Assembly (NCBI GenBank): GCA_963717375.1
Contig: OY970329.1
Span: 620,001-684,000 of the forward strand
Direction of reading: 5' to 3'
Origin: VRUE01 sp963717375
GTDB taxonomy: Bacteria > Actinomycetota > Thermoleophilia > Solirubrobacterales > 70-9
DNA: 64,000 nucleotides
Made by a program: the position numbers and the translations under genes. The stretch's first letter is position 1, and each line of letters begins with the position of its first letter. Positions 15,239-24,100 of the stretch are shown piece after piece. Under the pieces are notes generated by a model. The model did not search any database, was not told the DNA's origin, and saw only the letters and a list, made by a program, of their open reading frames with translations.

Positions 15239-15575
15239 GGTCGCACTCGGCGACCTCAAAGCCGCAAATGCGGGCCGTGAAGCGAGCCTGCCCTCGCAAT
15301 GGCTTGGGCAGGACTTGGCGTTCGTCAGCCCCGCCAAGTCCCGCCCCGAAACATCAGCGGTTCTTAAGCAGCAACAGCGACGGAACCACGGTTGGGCATG
15401 GTCGGATCGTCATTCTCTCGCTCTCCCCCTTTAAGAATAGTTCCTTTGATTAAAGGGAAAAGATTAAAGCAATTAGCCCATTCTGATTGTTGACCAGCTA
15501 ACTTTTCAAGCCACAAACCTGATACCGATCTACGGAACTTCAAGTACCAAGACGGCTTCCGAGAGGAGTAGCGAC
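15239..15575. other. 337-base gap with an AT-rich leader
   Basis: No gene seen. The first third is GC-rich and holds the hairpin listed separately. From about 15380 to 15560 the composition is clearly richer in A and T than the rest of the window and includes CCTTT-gatt-AAAGG (15449-15462) and CCCTTT upstream of it, possible binding sites or a promoter region for the ArsR-like gene at 15576. Confidence 0.5.
15311..15341. terminator. hairpin after the GlxA regulator gene
   Basis: GGACTTGGCG and CGCCAAGTCC form a perfect ten-base-pair stem around an 11-base loop, 73 bases after the stop codon. No T run follows. Probable terminator. Confidence 0.5.
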
Positions 15576-16253
15576 GTGGCGGCAAGCAAGAAAGCCCGAC
15601 CTAAGACAGCACGTGGGAGGGGCAGGAAACACCAGCGGGAGGCAGCGAGCCAATCCGTAGACCAGCGCGTCATCAAAGCGATGGGACATCCGCTACGCGT
15701 GGAGATCCTCGCGATCCTCAACGACCGAATGGCTAGCCCCAACGAACTCTCAAAGGAGCTCGAGGAAGGTCTCAGCCAGGTGAGCTACCACATCAAAGTC
15801 CTCAAGGACTTCGAGATGATCGAGATGGTCAAGACCGAGCCGCGTCGCGGGGCGATCGAGCACTACTACCGAGCCAGCACCAAAGTCTTCATCCCCGTAT
15901 GGGTGATGAAGCTGATGCCCAAATCGGCACAGCGTCACATGTTCAGCGATGTCCTCGCCGACGTCGAGCAGGACGTAGGCACATCGCTCGAAACCGGCAC
16001 CTTCGACAAACGGCCCGACTGGGTTGTCGGTCGAGACCCGAGAATCCTCGATGGCGAGGCCCGCGAAGACGCCGAGGAACTAGCCGCCGAGTTCTTCGAA
16101 CGATATGAGCAACTCGAGGTCGAATCCGATCGGCGACGCCAAAACGGCGAAGGCGACGGAGAGTCGATCCCGACAACCGCCGTCATGCTTGTCTTCGGAT
16201 CAGCCGAGGGGAAGAAACTGAAGTCATCGCGGGGGAAGCGCAAGAAGCGCTAG
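15576..16253 (+). CDS. ArsR-like winged-helix regulator
   Basis: A 225-residue protein. Residues 30-105 form an ArsR-type winged helix: QRVIKAMGHPLRVEILAIL is the usual opening, LSQVSYHIKVLKDFEMIEMV the recognition helix and following wing helix, and TEPRRGAIEHYYRAS the wing. The remainder (106-225) is an acidic, helical domain of unknown role, and both ends are strongly basic (KKARPKTARGRGRK; KKLKSSRGKRKKR). The GTG at 15576 follows GAGAGGAG at good spacing. Regulators with this layout occur in many copies in Solirubrobacterales genomes. Ligand and target genes unknown. Base composition is lower in GC than its left-hand neighbours. Confidence 0.83.
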   Translation: MAASKKARPKTARGRGRKHQREAASQSVDQRVIKAMGHPLRVEILAILNDRMASPNELSKELEEGLSQVSYHIKVLKDFEMIEMVKTEPRRGAIEHYYRASTKVFIPVWVMKLMPKSAQRHMFSDVLADVEQDVGTSLETGTFDKRPDWVVGRDPRILDGEAREDAEELAAEFFERYEQLEVESDRRRQNGEGDGESIPTTAVMLVFGSAEGKKLKSSRGKRKKR

Positions 16254-16322
16254 CGGCAATCGCACCCACATTGAGGCGTTGGGGGCGGGGTCCACGCCTC
16301 CCCCGCCTGCCCGGCGCTTCAC

Positions 16323-16964
16323 ATGGCCGGCTACCGTTCATTCGTGGCGCCGGCTCGCAACCGAGTAACGCCGATGGGCGAGATCGAGGCGATCCCCCTG
16401 CGGGGCGCCTGGACCGGCAACCGCGGCATCCTTCATCGCAACAGGGAGATCGTCCGCTTCCACGCGAGCGACGACCTTTGGATCACCTGCGCCCTGGAGT
16501 TCCGAGGCCGCTGGCGCGAGCAGTGGCAGCCCCACCACTACACATTCCTCTTCTTCCACGACGAGGCCGTCTCCCTTGCGGCGGGACACCGCCCGTGCGC
16601 TGAGTGCAGGCGCGACAGCTACAACGCCTATCGCGCCGCCTGGGCCGAGGGACTGGGAGTCGAAGTGCCGTCGGCGAAGCAGATCAACCAGCAGTTGCAC
16701 GGCGAGCGGATCGTGCGCGGCAGCCACCGCCGGCGCCTCCACCGGCTGCCATGGGCCCAACTGCCCGACGGCGCATTTGTCCTCGTAGATGAGGTCCCCG
16801 CCGTGGTTGTCGGCGATCACCTCAGCGACTGGGTCCATGACGGATATCGCGGCCGGCGACCCCGGCCCGCGCGGGGCACGGCCACCGTGATCACGCCGCC
16901 CTCGAGCGTCGCCGCTCTCCGCGCTGGCTACCTAGTGCAGATCGACGACGACGCGCGCAGCTAG
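16323..16964 (+). CDS. conserved protein of unknown function with a GHRPCAECRR motif
   Basis: A 213-residue cytosolic protein. Recognisable pieces are WTGNRGILHRNREIVR, CALEFRGRWREQWQPHHYT, LFFHDEAVSLAAGHRPCAEC and QINQQLHGERIVRGSHRRR. I recall a widespread actinobacterial family with the same blocks and no assigned function. The A-G-H-R-P-C-A-E-C-R-R segment resembles the metal-binding half of Ada (G-F-R-P-C-K-R-C-R-P), but the other two Ada Cys are absent. ATG 16323 or ATG 16374 may be the start. Confidence 0.65.
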   Translation: MAGYRSFVAPARNRVTPMGEIEAIPLRGAWTGNRGILHRNREIVRFHASDDLWITCALEFRGRWREQWQPHHYTFLFFHDEAVSLAAGHRPCAECRRDSYNAYRAAWAEGLGVEVPSAKQINQQLHGERIVRGSHRRRLHRLPWAQLPDGAFVLVDEVPAVVVGDHLSDWVHDGYRGRRPRPARGTATVITPPSSVAALRAGYLVQIDDDARS

Positions 16965-17054
16965 TCCACGGCGTCAATCGCCAAAGACGCCTCCGCTGCC
17001 TATCTACCCGCACCGAGAGCGTCGTCTTACTGGCAGGCCACGCCAAAGTCGTGC

Positions 17055-18161
17055 TCAGCCCACGGCAGGCTTCGCGCACGTACCTTCAGGCCGAAGCTTG
17101 GCTCCACCAAAAAGGAATCTTTGCCCCGTAAGGGCCTCCTCCTTTTTCCCTGGCAACGAGACCGATAGAGAGCCTGACCATTTGCGCAGAGGACATGATC
17201 GGAAATATCCCACGCCATAAAACGGAGCAGGCGGCGACACCGTCGCCGCAGTTAGCGTCTTATCAACCTTAAGACTAGAGGATCCACCCCTTGCGATCGC
17301 CAGACGAGCGATATCCATGTTCTGCTTTTGTTCAAGTGAAATAACGCTGAACTCTGCTCCAACGCCGGGAAGGCTTCCTGCGTTCAGATTAGCGCCAAAT
17401 CCGAATGCGGCAAGGGCTGAAATTGCACCCTCTCCACTCCGAAAATCTACTAGATCGCGACCGATAGGGGCCACCGCCCGCAGGAGAGGACGAACTTGCC
17501 CCGCGTGGCCTGGTGCGCGCTTCGACACAGAGTTACCTCCAGATCGACGCTCGCAGATTTCACGCTGTGTCGGTCCAACACTCCCCGTGGTGCGATTTCT
17601 GACTACGTCAGTGAAGCCTTCCTCACCATGAAAGTGGATCTCTCCAACAAAAGCGCCGAGTTGATCTACCACCTTCCGCGGGACCACGCTGCATCCGGGT
17701 AACGTGCCAGAAGAGCTCCTAACACGAACGCGACCTGAAGATTCAAATCTCACTGAGACCATGCCAAGGTGTCCGAACTTTGCGGTTATGCCATCGCCAT
17801 CCATACTGGCCCTGGTCGATATATATACAGCCGCGGTGTGCGCGCGCGACGCTACTAGCGTCGCTCCGCCGTTCCGGCCAGTGACGATCAGGTTGTAGCC
17901 ATTACTACCTTGCGAGGAGAATCTCCATCTCCTGCTTCGCGCCTCGGACCTCGCCTCGCTCTGCGTGTTCCACGGCTGATAGTGGCTTGACAACTCCAAC
18001 CGTGACGTTCTCTGAGCTACGGAAGCTGAAGCCGCGATGCCACAGCAAATTACGACCGCTGCTGCTGCGGCAGTTGCAGCGCCGATACATAGCGATCCCA
18101 GTGTCTCCCGTTCTTTCAATTTTATCGGACTAATCATAGACTCTCGCTGCAATCTCCTCAA
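17055..18161 (-). CDS. exported protein of unknown function, coupled to the RHS gene
   Basis: Up to 368 residues. A hydrophobic segment at residues 22-48 (LCIGAATAAAAAVVICCGIA) serves as signal or anchor. A central region with PGCSVVPRKVVDQLGAFVGE and IHFHGEEGFTDVV resembles secreted beta-rich proteins common in this lineage; Cys at the start and end of this region may form disulfides. The TTG start at 18161 overlaps the RHS stop (TTGA) and has AGGAAG seven bases ahead; ATG 18137 is the alternative. GC content is well below the window average. Position suggests an accessory of the RHS protein, but it does not look like a cytosolic immunity protein. Confidence 0.65.
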   Translation of the reverse strand: MRRLQRESMISPIKLKERETLGSLCIGAATAAAAAVVICCGIAASASVAQRTSRLELSSHYQPWNTQSEARSEARSRRWRFSSQGSNGYNLIVTGRNGGATLVASRAHTAAVYISTRASMDGDGITAKFGHLGMVSVRFESSGRVRVRSSSGTLPGCSVVPRKVVDQLGAFVGEIHFHGEEGFTDVVRNRTTGSVGPTQREICERRSGGNSVSKRAPGHAGQVRPLLRAVAPIGRDLVDFRSGEGAISALAAFGFGANLNAGSLPGVGAEFSVISLEQKQNMDIARLAIARGGSSSLKVDKTLTAATVSPPAPFYGVGYFRSCPLRKWSGSLSVSLPGKKEEALTGQRFLFGGAKLRPEGTCAKPAVG

Positions 18162-21100
18162 GCGGCACTTCCTGCCACTTCTTTCTCGCCCGCCGCAACT
18201 TCATTTGTTGATTCCGTGGTAATGAGGCTACCCACCGCAATGCCACACTCTTCGACCGCGCCACCATATTGCAATTCCACAGGAAAACCGGCATGATTGC
18301 CTACCCAATCGCGGTACCGACGATGACAGGTCCGGCCCCATGTCGGATGCCTTTCGAATGCACCGGCGGCACGAGAAAAAGCCGAATTAACTACTGAGTG
18401 TATTCTCGCGACCGCGACAGACCGAGGGACACCGCTATTAGCAATTCTTTTGATCTGAGTTCGGGTCCTCCGAAAAATTCGTGTTAGATGCTTGCTGTCT
18501 CTTATCCTTGTGTCTGTTTTGCGACTGGACAGCCCTTCGAGATCAAACTGGTTGCACGGGTCTGCCATGGAATAGTCGTACGCATTTGCAGATCCACCCA
18601 GCACGGGATCAGGTGAAATAAATCGTCCCAGCGCCGGCACATAGCCCCTAACCCCCATCTGAATCACACCCGATGGAAGTTCCGTTCGCCGTTGCTTACC
18701 GCCAAGCCAACCGTAGCGCCCGGGGCTCCCTGATTTCGGATTACCGAACTCGTCGAATTCAGATTTGGCTGTCGGTTCTTTGGCCGTTGGGCTGAGGCTT
18801 GCCGTGGCGACAACGTCACCGTGTAGGCCGGTGAGCTGAAGACTCGTTTCTCCGGTGCTCTGCTGGATCGCGGCGAGTTCGCCCCCGATGCCACCGATGT
18901 TGCGGCTCCAGGTGGAACCGCGTTCGGTCCATGCGGGCGAATCTGAGCTGCCGGCGTAGTGGAAGACTTCGGTGCCTTCTTTGGATCCGGTCTGGACGAC
19001 CTGGCGCACTCTTCCCGTGGCGTCGAGCTGATAGCTATTCGTGATGCCGCCCTGGGACTGGCTGGCGATCATTTCGTTTGAGTAGAAGCTGCTCGTCAGG
19101 GTGCTGCCGCCCGCGTAGGCTCCCGGCAGGCTGGTGATCCGCCCGAAGTTATCGTAGGAGATGCCTTCTCCGATCAGGCGATCGGCGGCGTCGTATTTGT
19201 AGCTTTGGGTGGTTCCGCCTGATTCGGAGCAGGCGCCGCCGACCGCGGGAGCACGTGTGGTCAGGCTCGTCCGGTTGGAGTCGTTGTCAAAGGCATAGAC
19301 GCGAGTCGTGCAGGCTCCTCCAGACGGGGTGTCGTGGACCAACGTCAGCCTGCCAACTTTGTCGTAGGAGTATTCCTGGCTTGAGGTCAGGCTTTTCTGC
19401 GAGAGGATCTGGCCGTAGATCGAGCGTTCGGCACTTTCTTCCAGCCAGGTGCATTTTTCTGAGCAGCTGGTCTTCGTGTAGGTGAGCTTGGTCGACTGGC
19501 CTGCTTCGTCGTAGGTCGTTTTGGCGACCAGGCCGTCGGGCAGGCCGCGTTCGGTCATCGCGCCGTCGGCGTTATAGCCGGCCGTAAAGAGCCCGGCGGC
19601 GGAGTCTTCCATCGCCACCAGCGCGCCGGAGTCTTCGTCATAGCCATAGGTCTGGGTGCCCTTGCCGTCGCTCGATTTGACCGGGCGGCCGAGGAGGTCG
19701 TAGGTCACTTCTGAGGTCACGGCGTCGGCGTCGGTGTATTTGACCGGGCGGCCGAGTTTGTCGTAGCCGGTCACGATCGCCTGGCTGTCGAAGGCAGCAC
19801 TTGGAACCCACTTCTGGATCTGGTTGTGTCCCGGGTCGGTGACGAAGACGTTGCCTTTGCCGTTCAGGGCGAGGCCGACCGGATCGCTGAAGCTGAACTG
19901 GCCAGGTCCGGGTTCGCTTTCTCCGAAGCGAGCGATGAAACTCCCGCTTGAGCTCAGCTTCTGGATCCTCGAGTTGCCCTGGTCGGCGACCAGCACGCTG
20001 CCGGAGGAGTCGGTCTCGATCGCGTCGGGGTGTTTGAATTCCCCGTTGCCCACCCCTTCTTTGCCGAACGTTCCAACGAGGGAGAGGGCCGAGCTCCAGT
20101 GCTGGATGCGGTTGTTGCCGGAGTCCGCCACCCAGACCGAGGAGTCGGGGGCAACGGCGATGGCGCTCGGTTCTTTGAACTGACCGCTGCCGCTGCCGGG
20201 ACCGCCGAATTTAGCGAGCAGTTCGCCTTTGGGGCTGAACTTCTCGACCCGGCCATTGCCCTTCTCCACGACATAGATGTTGCCGCCCGACGAGGAGGCG
20301 ATGCCCACCGGTTCTTTCATCTGGCCTTCGAGGCTCCCGGCCGTGCCTGCCTGGCAGACGTTGCCGGAGGCCGCGGTGCAGAGGTTCTTTTCGACCTGGG
20401 TGCCGCCGCTTTCGACCTTGGTTTTGTTGACGTTGGTACCGAAGGTAGCGACGAATTCGCCGGCTTCGTTGAACTCCTCAATCCGGGTGTTGCCGGTGTC
20501 GGTGACCCAGGAGTTGCCGCTGGAGTCAACCGCGATCCCAGAAGGAGCTTTCAGCATGCCCCCGGTCGAGCCGAGGGAGCCGAATGCTTTGGGCGATCCC
20601 CCGCCTTCGGTGAATTGCTCGATCCGGTTGTTGGCCTTGTCGACGACCAAGAGGTTGCCTTTGGCGTCGACCGCGATGTCGGCGGGGTGGTTGAACTGCC
20701 CAGCGGCTGTGCCGACTTCGCCGAAGGCGGAGGCATAGCCGAAGCCGGCACCGCATTCGCTGCCTTCGCAGGTCAATTTCTGTTCGACCGGCAGCCCGGT
20801 GTATTTGTCGTAGACGGTCTGGGAGGGCGGCAGCTGCGTTCCCCCGCCGATTTGCCTGCTTGTTATCGGCCTTCCTGCTTCGTCGTAGGCCTTGATCGTT
20901 TTACGAGTCTTTCCTGCTTCTTCTTTGCCTCCCGGGCTTTCGATGACTTCCGTTGGCTCATTCAAGTCGTTGTATTTGGCGTAGCGGGTGACCACGAGTT
21001 CCGGTTGCCCTTCGGTTCCTGGCTGGCTCGCCGGCAGGGTCTTGCAGGGAAGGCCCGCGTAGGCGGCACTATTGCCGCAAGAGCTGTCTTGGGCGTTGGC

Positions 21101-24100
21101 TTCCTTGCTGTAGTAGATCGTCTTGGTCGTGTGCGCATCGCCGCCTTCTGGTTTGGCGGGCAGGCTGCTTTCGACCGGTAGTCCCGTTTTTTCGTCATAG
21201 GCGATCCGGGTCTTCAGTTGGAGTCCAACTGCGGCGGAGTCGGCGATCGTTTCCGTGGGCTTTCGCAATTTCCAGTCGTAGTGGGTTTCGGTGATCCTCA
21301 GTTCGAGGATTTCTCCGGTGAGAGTCCTGGCGCTGGTGCTTTCGGTTGTCGGCAGGTGCGGCCAGGGCACGTCTTTGGGCGGTTCCGGTGCGCCCTGGTC
21401 GTACTGGATGACCGTGCCGGCCCGCGCTTGGATAGTCGCGCCAGATCCAAGCCGCACTTTGTGCACCGGCCCCAGCGATTCGAGCATCTCGGTTCCATCG
21501 GCCGAGTAGATCGATTGACTCTCGAGCTGGTGCGAGCGCACAATCGATTCTTTGCCCGCGGCAAGCGCCAGGAGCCGGTTTTGAGGCGAGAGCGTGCGAA
21601 TCACGTTTCCGTGCCGGTCTGTTTCGCTGGTGGCAAGCGACAGCCCGCTCACCCCAGGCACCTGAGGAGACACCGTGTTGACCGCATAGCCGTCGGGGTC
21701 CATGTAGGTGACGGTCGCCTTTGAGTAATCGCTCGGTGGTCCGCTCGGCACTTCGGTCGGTGGGAATATCGCCGTGGCGTTGACCGGGAAGTCGCTTTGC
21801 CCCCATTCGGCCACTGCTTTCGGGCTCAGGTCGTAGGGCGCTTCGCTGCCGCTCAGCGGCACGCCGTAGATGACGCTGGTCGTTGCTTTGGACGGGCTTG
21901 CGAGCAGGCTGGCGCGGCTTACGCTCTTTAGCTTCGTCCAGGCGGATGAGTAGTAGTCAAATTCCCAAGGTTCCTGGCCCGGCGGGGTCACCTTGGTTAG
22001 GAGTGCACCTTCTCCATATTTGTAACCTGATTCGAAATCGTAGCTATATTTCTCTTCCAGGCTTGGCGCGATCCGCGGGTCCCACTCTGCGATTAGTTCG
22101 CCATCAGCGAAGGTGTTGGGGCTGTAGGCATATTCAGCGACAGTCTGTCCTTTGCCCGAGCCGCTCGCGCCGTAGTAGGAGATCGATGCAAGGCGCATGT
22201 CGGTGCCAAGCCCAGAAGAAGTGTGGGTCCAAGTCGAAAGTGGCAGATAGTTGAAGGCAAGCGTGTGGCAGCCGGCGGTTTTCAAGGCGTAGTTGGGTTG
22301 TTCGGCGGAGTCGTTGCAGGTGATGCCCGACAGGGAGGGCGCGATGATCATCTTCAGCCGCAGATCAGAGCCGGTTCCGTCGTAGACCATGCGAGCCGAA
22401 GTTGGCGTTGCCTGGAAGGAGACGGTGCTCACCTTGTATTCGGTCGGGCCGGCCTGAGTGAAGACCGTATGGGTGCCATTGGGATCAATGAGAACGAATT
22501 CTTCGCCGGACTTGGTCAGTTTGAGTTCTTTGGCTTCTTCAGGGGCAACGTAGCTTTCGCCGACCTTGTCAAACGACAGCCCGCTGCCGTCGCCGGTGAG
22601 CACTTCGACCCAGTTGGCTTCCGGTATTTCGGCTTCGGCTTCCCATTTTTCGCATTCTTTTTTACCTTCTTCTTCCCAGCAGTCTTCTTCGAAATACGGC
22701 GGTATTTTGTTTTGATGCTGTACCACTACTTCCTGCCAGGCTTCGCCTTCGTATTCCTGTTCGACCGGGGCCGATGGCGCCCAGCCCTTGCCGAGCACAC
22801 CTGGCCATCCGCCGAGTTTCGCGCTGTTATAGACCCGCGTGAATTCGAGGTTTGCTTCGGTCCCAGGCACCGGAATTGACACGTCTGTCCTGCTGAGCGT
22901 GTACTTGCCGGTGATTAGATCGAGGCTGACCGGGCCTATCGTTTCCCTGGCGTCGGTCGGAGCTTCCTGACCACTATAGGAGACGCTGACCGGCTCGCTG
23001 GCTCCGGCGGCTTTGACTCCGCCGTCAAATACGGCGCGAAACTTGATGCCGTATTCCAGCTGCACGGCATATTTGTATTCGTAGTGGTCCATATTGAAGA
23101 ACACCGGCGATGTTTCTCCCGGTTTTTCTTCAACGTGAATTGGCCAGCTCACCGGATTGCCGTTGGCGTCGATGACGTCTTCGGCGGGAATCGTCCTGAA
23201 TTCATTCCAGTTTTTAAGCTTTGCCTGGAACGTCACGCCCGAGACGCCTCCGCCTTCGGGAGCGCTGCCCCAAGCAGCCTGCAGAGTGAAGTACCCCGAG
23301 CTTCCGGCCGGGAATTCGCTCGAAGTGAAGTTACTTCCAGCGGAAATGTGCCCTTCTTCGGGCGAGGTTAGTTTGCTTTTGCTGCCCGCTTCGACCTGGG
23401 GGTAGATGGCGGGATTGAATACGTACTTAGCGGGCGTCGGGTCGGCGAGCCCGGCGCCGTTGATGGCTGCGACGACAAACGTGTGCCAGCCTTCGCTGAG
23501 ATGTTCTGGCAGCGGGCCGCAGGCTTTTTTCGGGACTTCTCCTTCGTCTAGCGAGCACTTAAAGGTCGAGCCCGACTGGTCTGAGCTGAAGGTGATCGGT
23601 GGCGTTTGCCCAACGGTGTAGGTGGGCATCGGGGAGGTGATCGTCGTCTCCGGCGGATCGAGGGTGGTGAAGGATTTATCTGACCCGTTGGCAGTTCCCG
23701 CGGCGTTGGTGGCGATGACCCGGTAGTGGTAGGTGGCGCCTTCTTTGAGGCCCCAGATCGCTCTGCTGACCGCGACGGCGCTGGTCCCCGAGCCGACCGA
23801 TTCAAGGCCAATCGGGACTTTGATGCCGTAAGAGGTGGTTGGGCCGTATTCGAACTGGTAGGTCGTCGATGAGCCATTGGGGTTGACGCTGGCTTTCAGC
23901 GTCGCTTCGGTGCCGTTGACGCCAGTGGCGGCTTCGGTGGTGAGGCTCGGCAGTTTCGGGGTTTTGAAGGTTTTGTCTTCGCCTTTGACCGTGGCCGCTT
24001 CGTTGATCGCCGCGACGCGGTAGTGGTAGGTCGTATTGGGCGTTAGACCGCTGAGCGCCTCACTGACTGCGACTTCGGTTTTGCCGGAGCCGATCGCTTT

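Noticed and set aside
16570..16620. Ada-type metal-binding site in the 16323 protein
   Set aside because: Only one C-x-x-C pair is present, while Ada needs four Cys; the similarity G-H-R-P-C is noted but not used for naming.
19800..20760. Repeated DNA in the RHS gene as a CRISPR-like array
   Set aside because: The repeats are coding NHL units with variable sequence and about 130-150 base period, without conserved direct repeats or spacers.
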